Below are positions 48,101 to 58,039 of a DNA stretch of 64,000 bases, in pieces. Both the position numbers and the translations under genes were made by a program. Positions within the stretch are counted from its first letter, which is position 1; each line of letters opens with the position of its first letter. The notes beneath the pieces were generated by a model that saw only the letters and a program-made list of their open reading frames with translations, searched no databases and was not told the DNA's origin. The stretch is taken from NCBI GenBank assembly GCA_036872755.1, contig JAVHNS010000004.1, forward strand, positions 2,170,001 through 2,234,000, given 5' to 3'. The stretch is from Orbilia blumenaviensis (Eukaryota > Ascomycota > Orbiliomycetes > Orbiliales > Orbiliaceae).

Positions 48101-49909
48101 GTGCAGCCCTCGAGTTTCCACTACGGCTGGTCTGGTAGGCCGCGAACACCAGAGTACTCTAACGAAGGCATCAAACAAGAACCAGGTAAGAAACCTTCTC
48201 TATTTTTTGTTTACTACCTACTCCCAAAGAAAGTAAAAGAAGAAAGAAGAAAAGTGAACGGTTTCTACAACATAAAAGTCGAGTTTCTCAGCTCGATGTT
48301 GCTTGTTGTATCAGCTTGATTGGCCTGGGATGTGGGGATTATCCCAAACTATCCTGCGGGCGTTGTTTCCTCCGGACCCGATTTCAAAACGCCCAGCTGT
48401 CATGCTTCCTCTTAGCTTTCACTTGTGTTCATCAATCGTCATCTGAAGCATCGTCGTCATCATCATAATATATCATGTCTAGGATGTAATGCTAACATGT
48501 TTATTCAGATACCCCCCGAAGCGAGCGAGAGCTCTACAGTTTGGGAAATCTGAAGATTTCAACCCGTCCTCTCACTCTTACTCCTCCCCCATCTGTTCAT
48601 TCTTCTCCCCAGATGGAGGAACAGGACCCTGGAAATGAAGCTAGCCCTGTGGAGATTTCTTCCACGAGTACCTTGCCTACTCCTGTTAGGGCGAGCATCA
48701 CTCTACCATCGTTGATGGAGGTAAGAATCATGTTTCGTCAACATAAACTTAAGTAGACTATAGAGTAATATTCTAACTTCGGTTCTCAGGCTATTCCTGA
48801 ATTTAGATCTCATACTCCTTCACGGAAATCTATGAGCAAGCCTCGTGGGTTGACGAGCATAATCTCTCCGACAGCCCTTCCACCTCATCCATTTGGAAGC
48901 CCGGTGTCTCCAGGAAGGACGATTCCGAATGCTGAGGTCAACCTTGGAACACTTCAGTCCCCAAAGAGAAGAAGACTGTCTATTCGAACATCGGTTGGAG
49001 TTCCTTATCCTCAAACCGAAGCTCAGCGTGATGAACTACGTGAACAACGAAAACACGTTCCTCTTACCCCCCATAGCCGGGCTGCTTCTGTCTCTGGACC
49101 CTTTCAGATGACTGAGAGAAGCTTGAGTGCAAGCATTCTTCCATCCTTCCCACAGCTACACCAATCGTCTATGGCTGGCCAAAGACATTTCTCAATGGTT
49201 AGCCCACGGGCCAGCACTTACGACCTTCCAATCACTCCTGCGTCTTCCGACCGACCGCCATTTGGAACTCCTTATATGTCCGAGCAAACACCAGTTTTTA
49301 CATCACCTTTCGAGAAGGATAGACAATACCAATCCGGATCACTGGGTGAAGTGCTTCACGGTAGCCACCAAAACCACAACATCATGCAACACAAACTCAG
49401 TCCGACTTCTCCCAACCACTCTCTTCCATACCCAGGATCGATGTATTCTGGTTCCAGAATGACGGGTCCTTCACAAGATCGATCGCCATTCTCTAGTAGC
49501 CAGTTGCCGCATCCATCTCAAATGGAACACCCAGACCCATATGATCAACTCAGAGGCGGCAAGCGACGAAGAGGCAATCTTCCAAAGCAGGTTACAGATC
49601 TTCTACGAAACTGGCTTCACGCTCATCTTCATCACCCTTATCCTACCGAGGATCAGAAGCTCGAGCTTGTGAGCCAGACTGGACTTACAATGAACCAGGT
49701 AATTATTCTTACTAATCTCTAATTTGAGGTAGACATTGTGCTAATGGTGTTTGATGTAGATTAGCAACTGGTTTATTAATGCTCGGCGACGAAGGCTTCC
49801 AGCCTACAACCCTCCAAATAATTCCGCACGCAATGACATGGACTCGAAAGCGCACCTTGCCTACCTGAGACCAACAGATATCCGCCCCAGCGTAAGCGGG
49901 GCTCCTTAA
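48101..49909 (+). CDS. TALE-class (KN) homeobox transcription factor, 5' end unresolved
   Basis: Nuclear DNA-binding regulator. Visible exons are about 48101-48185, 48509-48720, 48790-49698 and 49760-49909; introns of 323, 69 and 61 nt keep frame. The conserved part is a basic GGKRRRGNLPKQVTDLLRNW, then a helix 1-loop with the extra residues of the TALE class (HPYPTEDQK), then LVSQTGLTMNQ and the recognition helix ISNWFINARRRRLP. An intron falls exactly between MNQ and ISNWF. The N-terminal 370 residues are Pro/Ser-rich and disordered, with RPRTPEYS and GIKQEP near the start. No ATG precedes the first visible exon in frame. The sequence CTTTCTACAG at 48091-48100 is a good acceptor followed by TG, so an upstream exon ending in A could create the start codon at the splice. 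The target genes are unknown. Confidence 0.85.
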
Positions 49910-52310
49910 AACACATCGGAGTTTTTCTTTTCTTTTCGTTTATTTCCATTTTGATACTATCATTATGATATTTCATGCTGTTCTTAGCCTCAAAACAAAA
50001 GAAAGGTTCCTTTTTTATTTTTATCCTTTCCTTTCTTTCTTGTTACGGATATATCGTTATTTTATGGGCATTATTGCGGCGTTTATTCAGGCATCTTTTG
50101 GAGCGGGCGGCGATGTAAATGTATCTCTTTTCAGCGGAGCAATCTTCGATTTGTTTGGTTGTGTTCTTTTTTTTCCCTTTCTATCTACGCGGCTATCACC
50201 CAACTATTTCCCGCCCAAAATATAATGAAGCTTACCAATACCTTACCATACCCTCCTCTCAGCTCTTAATTTTTTCTCTTTTCCATTTATTCAAGGCAAA
50301 AAGTTGTTACTGTCAGGGGCGTTTTCCCTTGTTCTCCGCACACACAAGTACAGGATTTTTTTTTTGTATGTACGCAAACCTTCTTATCCACAAACACACA
50401 ATATGATATCCTCAGATCCTAGTATTATTTAATATTACTGGCTCCACGATAAAGCCGCCCACCCTGTGATCAAGCGGTTCTATGTCTAACGTCCCAGCTT
50501 CTTTGACTCTACTTGAGAACCTTCCCTGACAGGTTTCGGAACTAATAAAAGGCGCTGTCGGGGCGCAGCAACACAGTTTCTCCAACAGGTTTCCCATCAT
50601 GGTGCATTCCGGAAGGTCCAGTCGAGGGCCGAACGTTAAACGGACGGAAACATTGGCCGAGGAGATAAAAGGGCTCAGGACGACGTGCATTTATGGGGTC
50701 ATGTCATAGCACCTTAGCGGCCGTTGTCTGCTGATTATTCTTAGCAGCGTCTCGCCTACAGAAAGTCCATGGCGTCCATGCCAATGTTCGCTGTCAATTA
50801 ATTGTCTGCGCTCGAGCCCTGTATCGATCGAATGTTTTTTTATTTATTTTTTTTCCTCGCTTGCTTCCTGTCAAAGAGTAAAATGGCCGCCCTCATTCCG
50901 ATGCCAGATCGGTTTCATCATCCACGGGAATGCTTGCAAAACAACCACCCTCCCCCAATAACTTGTTTTTCTTGCACGGGCCGCACACACACACACGCAA
51001 AAAGTATGGATATGACTATGTACCGACGGATATACAAGCCAACTGCGACTAACCTGGCCGAAGCGATGGCAAATTAATATGATAGAAGGTCGAGACCGAC
51101 GTATTATTCGGCAGACGGCTGACTGACACTTACTGCGGACCAGGATCAGAAAGGGCTACTATTTTTATTTGACGGGTTTAATTTGCTGTAGTAGCGTGGC
51201 GTGCGTCTATAAAAAATGTGGAGATTCCAGCAATTCCTTTCGCCTACCCAGCAAGCTTGCAAGGAATCGGCCATCGACGTCGGTTATGGTTTATTACAAG
51301 TACTTGCTTGGCCAGATATGCCAGTTCTCTTCGATGTCGCACCGACATGACCATCCCAAGGTTCTCCTATGGTACCAAGCATTCCAGACAGCTAAGCAAG
51401 CAGAATCCGAGAAGGGATTCCCATGTCGACGCATCTGTCAGGGTTTCCCGGTCTAGTGTGTCGAGACTCTCGGGAACGGTTATCCATGTCGGATTTTTTT
51501 CGCTTCAAGAACTCGGCACACATAATCCCATCCATCCATCCAACAAGCCAGTCCCGGCGACGTTCCCGGAGTTGCACGAACAATGTGCCCTTCCCGAAGG
51601 TGCGACCAATTTGCCGGGACCAGCAGAAGGAGCTGGGGCTGATTCGCTTAAACCAGCCCTTGCTGTCATGACACAAACCTGCCAAACGACCGAACCAGCG
51701 GCATCCTGGCCGAAACCAACTAAAATTCAGGCAACAGGGAATCTGCAGCTCCTTTCGTTCTCGGGTCGAGCAGACGACTTGGTGAGTACAGGCCATCTAT
51801 GGCATATCAGTTCTGAAAATAGGGCTTATCGAATTGCACCAGGGATCTCTCTTAGGGATGAAAGGGAGGAAAGGAGTATCGTCACCTGCTAAAAAGAGGA
51901 CAACCTGAGGAATCCGCTTGAAGCACCATCGTGTCAAGTGATGGGACTCGGACCATCTGGTTTGATTACGGCAGCGACGGCTCCCATGCACACGTGGAGC
52001 TTAGCCTCATTTTTTCTCCTTCGGCTTTAATGCTTTTTAATGAAAATTCTCAGCTTTGGGGTTTTTTGATAGCAAGACATTTTTATGTGGAGCCGAGTTA
52101 TCCACTTGAGCCTTTTTAGCCAGTCAGCTCCCGCTCTTCGGAAAGGAATTTGAACCGTTGGAATTTGGACCTTCGATGTGGGAAGAGCTAGCTTTGAAGG
52201 GGTATAGATGTATGCACATGTTGCATGTACCTACATGTCAAAAATTTTTGGGTCTATCTACGGATCGCGCTTAGAAACCCAATTATTTTCCCCCTTGCCC
52301 CAATTTCTGA
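49910..52310. other. Intergenic region
   Basis: T-rich 3' sequence of the homeobox gene to about 50,400, then nothing convincing. An open stretch of 224 codons at 51218-51892 (plus) lacks an ATG at its start and any domain feature, and is close to what chance allows in a window this size. Confidence 0.45.
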
Positions 52311-53318
52311 CTAACTCCGCATAAAGTCCCTGATCTTTTTTGTTTCGAGACACTCTTTGAACCACTCAAACCCGAGGATTTGCATGCGTAACTTCCCGTC
52401 GGTCTGCAGGGCGGCCTTCATACTCCTTCCAGACTGTCTCAAAGGTCAAGACTAGCTGCTCACTCTCTTTATCCCATAGTATGTCCCATGGTGTCAAAAT
52501 GCCACTTACTGCTCTAACCGAACGAAAGGCTTCTGACAGCAGATATAATTTCCGCTCAGGTCAATACTCTTTTTAGTCTTACGATATGCCTTCAATTGAT
52601 TTATAATCCAATGGTATTCCTTTCCCCTTACTTCGAATCATGTCCTAGTCGTCTCCAAGCGCCTTGGTTGGTATTACCTCACCAAAGGCAAGCGGTCTGA
52701 GGAAAATGCCTGGAGCGAGGGATAGTGCAATAGCTAATTGTTTCGTGAGTATAACTGTGCGTCTTGACAAAGCTAATTGCATAACTCAGACCAGGATCAT
52801 TCGGAGATCGCTGACGGTTACCTTTCCGGGTTCGTTTGCAGGGAGGTACTCGGCGATACTTTCAATCTCGTTAAAATGTCCTGGAACTATTAGTTTACCT
52901 TTTCTTGGAGATGTTGTACAGCGTCTTCTGTACTCCGGAGAGATGCTGAGAAATCATATTACCACTGAGAATGATGGAGAGCGAAGTTAAATCTTTGAGG
53001 CAGAGGGTTTGGTCCATCGCCCCCCTCACCTAGTTATTCTTTTCACCACATCCTTCCCACAGTGTAATCTTTCTTGATCTACGGGAGATTCGGAATCAGG
53101 AGAGCGGCTGCCTTCCTCGTACGGGTTACCGGATTATAATTACCACAAGAAAGAAAGAAAGAAAAGACAAATCGGTCATCTTCCGCGCTCAAGCCTGCAA
53201 TGAAGCCTTCTGGATCAAGTGTTCCATCGGGGTTGGCATCGATGTAGGTGCAGTCATCACCCGTGCGCCCAAATGGAAAAAAATTATTTGCCTAATCATG
53301 GGGCTAACGCTATTCGAC
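52311..53318 (-). pseudogene. Decayed protein-coding relic, family unknown
   Basis: Read on the minus strand, several stretches look protein-like. Near 53283-53170 there is FFPFGRTGDDCTYIDANPDG continuing to SAEDDRF. From 53127 to about 52420 a single frame carries NPYEEGSRSPDSE, KGKLIVPGHFNEIES, ALSLAPGIFLRP and LYLLSEAFRSVRAVSG...TVWKEYEG, interrupted by about eight stop codons. A frame change then leads to LRMQILGFEWFKECLETKKI and a stop at 52311. A (GAAA)n repeat (53147-53165) sits at the first frame break. The simplest reading is one former gene broken by stops, a repeat insertion and a frameshift. Some breaks could be unrecognised introns. Stop density is only modestly below random, so the call is tentative. 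Confidence 0.35.
53147..53165. repeat. (GAAA)n tetranucleotide repeat
   Basis: Four to five units, located where the reading frame of the surrounding relic changes. Confidence 0.85.
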
Positions 53319-54258
53319 TTGATGCGGTCAGATCTTTCAAAGTTTGTACGACTCGTCCGTTTTACGAAGATCTTGAGGCTGGTTTATGAGACCGCGAAGA
53401 TCCTATATTCGTACTTTTGAAAGTGAGCTGTGTCTGGGCTCCCGAAGTTTCATAGGGTGAACCAATTACCTTCAATTGAACATTATATTAACTTTTAGTG
53501 GAGAGCGTATTTCTGTCGGGACTACGTACTCGATTAGGTTAAAGGATTTTCACACCAGTTATCGATTATAAAATCTTTCTGAGGTTGCTTATTGGTCTAC
53601 TGGCCTAGCTACACATGACGGCCCGAAAAACACTATCTCTGGCTGGGTTTAAATTTTCTTGGGCTCGCTGACGACCTTACAATTGGATATGACGGGACCG
53701 GGTTGAGAATCTCCAAAGTGGAGCCGTTCTAATTTATCACTTATGGAAGCGTCCTATCATGCCGTCTTGAGTACCGTCTGTCGCTAACTCACCTTCTTGA
53801 CGGCCTATGGTGCTTAGGTTCACGAGTGAGGTCGACCGGTCGTATCTTTCGAGGGTATCTGCAGTCCCTTACAACACGCGGGAGTTTCCCAATGGGAAAG
53901 CTTAATCATGTTCGGAATTCTTCATGCATTGCGTTAGTCATGCTAGTATCGGGCATCTGGTTCGAGAGCGACCTCTGAGAGAATGTGGGCAAGAACCTTC
54001 TTAACCGTCGACACGATGTGTGTTCTAGCGGACGGTATTTGGCCTAGGCTGAAAAAGAGAAGTGTTAACTCCAATTGAAGGTTTATAATACACCCATGTG
54101 AATGTTTGCCGTGATATATCACACACGCACAACGGGGACTGATACCCGTGGCCATGGGCATGGGATGGGAACTGCACATGTCCGTGTGTAACCATAAAAA
54201 TTCACATTAATCTTGAGTGCCAAAAAAAAAAAGAGAAGAAGACGAAGTGAAAATCCTC

Positions 54259-54263
54259 AAAAA
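54259..54263 (-). terminator. Possible RNA polymerase III terminator
   Basis: T5 on the minus strand, 41 nt beyond the 3' end of the tRNA. It is the first run of four or more T after the gene; the distance is longer than usual. Confidence 0.4.
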
Positions 54264-54303
54264 CAAAGCAACAGGTATAACAGGTCGAAAGAGCCGTCAG
54301 TGG

Positions 54304-54420
54304 AGCCCGATGCGGGGGTCGAACCCGCAGCCTCAAGATTGCTATGGTAACAGGACCAGTATCTATCCACTTCCTTTGAAGCTTAAGAGTCTTGCGCTCT
54401 ACCGATTGAGCTAACCGGGC
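54304..54420 (-). tRNA. tRNA-Lys (anticodon CTT) with a 44-nt intron
   Basis: Minus strand. The acceptor stem GCCCGGT pairs with ATCGGGC (one G-T). The D arm GCTC/GAGC, anticodon stem CAAGA/TCTTG and T stem GCGGG/CCCGC are all complete, and internal promoter boxes are present (TAGCTCAATCGG; GGTTCGACCCC). The anticodon loop reads CTCTTAA once a 44-nt intron (about 54345-54388) is removed after the base 3' of the anticodon, the canonical position. The mature tRNA is 73 nt. The intron starts AGCTTC and contains AAG able to pair with the anticodon, as tRNA introns usually do. It lies alone between protein genes. Confidence 0.95.
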
Positions 54421-56914
54421 AACTGTGTTGTTGTATGTGTTCTTTCGTGCCCCAAACGGGGCGCGGATTAGGTTTATCAGGTTGATTAGGTTTTATTCGC
54501 TGCTACTATTTTAGGTATAAATACCTCGGTATCTGGGCAAGCTGGATACCAAGTGTAACCTGACTTTCTGCTGATATGCCACCACTTGAGTAGCCAAGGC
54601 CTTAAGAGAGTGATTTCAAGATGACCATTCTTTCGAGGTGCTAGTATACCTCCAACTACATAGGTACTTCGGCATTTAAGTAGCGACTATAAATCAGTTC
54701 TATACATCACCGAATACGCACTATACATCGCATATGTATGCACATGTAATGTATGATGAGGATTCCCGTGTGCCAAGAGACTTCTCGAGTTTCCCCCAGA
54801 CCTAGACCAGGCTAGGCTAAGGATCCGATTCCCGCCCTTTCTTGTTTTCTCAGGCCTGCAGCGAATTCAAGGCTAAAGTAAATCGAATACGGCCAGCTGA
54901 GCTGAGTTTAATTGTCAAAAAGGGTGCGTATGTACCCAGATATGCACGTATGTACCTCAGCCGGGTGAAACAAACACACAAGACCAGCTCGTTTCTGCAT
55001 CGTACGTCGAAGAAAGCACGGCTTTTTGACTTTGCATAGACATGGGCAATCCCAACAATTAGCCAATGACCAGCCTCACTCGCATGGTTGCAGGAGTATC
55101 CTGCGGAAGCGAGCCTGCACAGCACCGCGTTGGATCCGAGATTGCATTAATATTTGGGCAAGGAAGGGAAGGAGGGCAGTTAAGAGGGAAAGTTAGCTTG
55201 ACAATCAGCCGGAAACGCCATGCACCGGCGCTCGCCTTGTCGGATTTATGTCACCGGTTGGCTATTTGTGAGATATAATCGCTGATAATATAGCTCAGTC
55301 GAGGTCGAGAGCTCTGAGCGGCCCCGCGGGTGATACCACACCAAACGGGGGCCAAACATCTTGCAGCCAATGGGCGCCGGCTGTGACGCATCGATTCGGT
55401 GCTATATACTTACTTAATGTATGTAAGTGTGTGTGCAGTGCGCAGTAGACAGGGCAGGAGCTGCTCGATTTTGCGGCCAAATTTGGGTAACATATATCTT
55501 GTGCTATTATACGGCTTACTCGCCGTGCTGGGAATATGTCTGCTTATCTGGCGTGCTTCTATTCGATCTGGTAGTATAATTATAATTATGAGTAACTACT
55601 CGTCCCAAGCTAGAACAGTATCTTTAGTGATATAATGCACAGATGTCTTTCCCTACGACAGTTACACGAGCCGACTTGTACGAGAGCAGGATGACAGTTC
55701 ATGCATAAAAATGTTGGATTATGGAGGGCTGTGCCGAGAGTAGAGGACCAGGCTCGTTCGACCTCCCGAAGAAACGGGTAGACGTTTGGTTGAGACTGCT
55801 CCCTAACGTTGTGTCACTGAACCAAGGCCAGCTGAAGTGGGATACAAGTGTCAAGTTAGACTAGTACCGAGTCAAATTATACCGGTTTCCGTCCCGTCTC
55901 ATGCCCCGCCACACGGAGGGGGGATACCTACTGTTGTCGTATGAAGCCCGGATAAGGTATTGAATACACAGCTTTGTAGAGGCTCCCCTTATCCAAGGCT
56001 CCCGCAGTTCGTATTCCTGCGGGCTGTTTGCTTTCGATTGTGGTTCTATCTCCTCTGTGAGACGTTTCCCAGCATGAAGCTACGTTGTCGGCAAGCTCCC
56101 AACTGGTAGCCGGGTTACGCAGGAGGGGAAGGGGGTCACACATGCATGATGGTTATCCAATGGGTCACTCTCAATACGCGATGTGCACATGTGAGTGCAC
56201 CTGAGAGAGACAATACTCTACTTTCCCATAACCGATCACACGGAATTAATGTAGATAACCTAAAACCCACCCTTACGCCACTTTTCAGACCCCTTCCGCA
56301 TCCCCTCTTTGTCTTCCTCGTCGATTGGACCTTGGACGGCTTGAACCAATCGTAGAACGGTCACATGTAGGCCGGCGTCATTGCGAAAAGCGGCAATCTC
56401 CACTCAGCTTCGTCCCATTGGACTGTGCCATATTTTTGTTACTATTCTTTTTGATAATCGGTTGGACAGCTTTGTGTTATTGCCGATTTACTATAGAGTA
56501 TTAATACATGCCGGCTCTGTGGAACAGCTTTAGCGAATATAAGTCTCGTTAGGATTATACCATAGGCTGAGAAAGGAGGTACTAATTCATAGTAATCATT
56601 AAAGGATATTGACGCCTGTTATACAAACCCACCCCTAATACGTTTCTTGAGCCAAGGAAAATGTGTATCTGTCATACCGAAATGGTGGGTTTTTTTGTAA
56701 GAGATGCAATCGGATCGGAAGGATCGAGATGTATGAAAGGCAACGAGAGAAGGCCACAACCTGGCTTCTGGGGCTGATCCTTCGAGCTACTGGAGTTTGA
56801 AGCCTGCAATTGCACAGAACCCCGAAAACCTGCAGCATAGTTCTCGACCAAGCCAGGAGGAATGGAGCACTTTTCTTCCCACCCACTCCCGGAGGATGCG
56901 GGAAAGTCGGGCTT

Positions 56915-57614
56915 CTAGTCGTATTCGGATCCCATTTCCTTTCCCTGGAGACTTCTACCGTACCCACCTCTCCCTGCATCGTAGTCCTCTCGGTACTCGT
57001 CTCTCACCTGCCCACCGCTCTTGCCACGGCCGTACTGCCTCCCTTCTTTGAAGCCAGGGTCTAGATCTGTTCGTACAATTCGCTCGTCGAGTTTCGTGCC
57101 ACCGATGTACTTCATACAGTCTAGCGCGTCCTCGTGTGTGTAGTATTCGACAAAACAGAAGCCGCAGGGCGTCTTAGCAAACCGGTCCAAGCCCATAACT
57201 AGCCTTTTAATCTCTCCACATCTGTAACCGATGCAGTCAGCATAGGGGAACTATCGTGTCATAGAGAAGATGGTCGTACTTTGAGAATAGTTCGTGGATT
57301 TGCTCCTCCGTTGTGTAGAATGATCTATAGCGAGTTTTTGTGTGAGAAAGAGAATGCATTGTACCGGGCCATATGCTTAGAGGAAATATTACAGATTACC
57401 AACGTATAGCGTCGTTGCATCCTTTAACGGGTCTTCCTTGTGTCCTGCATCGTCCCTATTTCGTTTCTGTGGTTGATCCAGGCAGCTCGTCAGCATAGGT
57501 CCCATCGTTCTATGTAGTTTCGGTTTCGTTGAATCGTACACTTGACTTGTCGTAGTATGTACTCGGTCTATCCAACCGCTCGACGGTACTCTGGTGCTGC
57601 TGATGATGCGACAT
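56915..57614 (-). CDS. CBC2: Nuclear cap-binding protein subunit 2 (CBP20)
   Basis: RRM protein that, with the large subunit, binds the 7-methylguanosine cap of nuclear transcripts and promotes splicing and export. Minus-strand exons are 57614-57540, 57466-57393, 57324-57280 and 57221-56915; introns of 73, 68 and 58 nt keep frame, giving 166 residues, the normal size. RNP2 is TTLYVGNL (residues 43-50), followed by [23 protein letters not shown]1 lies in [11 protein letters not shown] (82-92), after MGLDRF. The conserved cap-contacting tail RTDLDPGF and [20 protein letters not shown] is present. No stop is needed before TAG at 56917-56915. It is transcribed divergently from the Nup82 gene, 425 bp away. 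Confidence 0.95.
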
Positions 57615-58039
57615 ATCTATCTGCTGCCTGTTGCCGTTAATGCTGTTTTTCCTCGAAGTCGGAAATCGTCGTTGTGATGGTGGTTTTCAACACTTGTCGG
57701 CAGCAAGTTCTGGGGAAGACGCGTTTTCCCTGTCAACGAAAATGCGATGCGACAAAAAAGCCGCCAGCCCAGCCATTTCTTCAAACCTCCATCAACGTCA
57801 CATCTAAACATCAACTCCACCCCCACTCATAGCCGATTGGTATCTCCTCGCCTCCCCAAGCGATCCTACGGCCACTACACAGCTTTAGGCGTCGTGCGAC
57901 TGGCAGGCGACAGGGGCACTTCAGTAATTCTACAACCACCACCGACACTCACCACCCGTTGTTTTCGGCAGCTTTGGCCCATATATATCCCTAAACCCTC
58001 GACGCTCCCTAACGCGTAGAACAACACCCAACTAGACCA
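57615..58039. promoter_or_regulatory. Shared bidirectional promoter of CBC2 and NUP82
   Basis: 425 bp separate the two divergent start codons, so regulatory sequence must be shared or abutting. It is C/T-rich near the Nup82 side (57770-57850, 57920-58020). No TATA box is evident for either gene. Confidence 0.6.

Larger units (their letters stand above)
53319..56914. other. Intergenic region around the tRNA gene
   Basis: Apart from the tRNA-Lys at 54304-54420, no gene is recognised in this 3.6 kb. Open frames are short and unconnected. The left part may contain further decayed sequence of the relic at 52311-53318. Confidence 0.45.

Noticed and set aside
51218..51892. 224-codon open frame, plus strand
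   Set aside because: It opens at a GTG, shows no domain, signal or splice context, and its length is near what chance allows across six frames of 64 kb.
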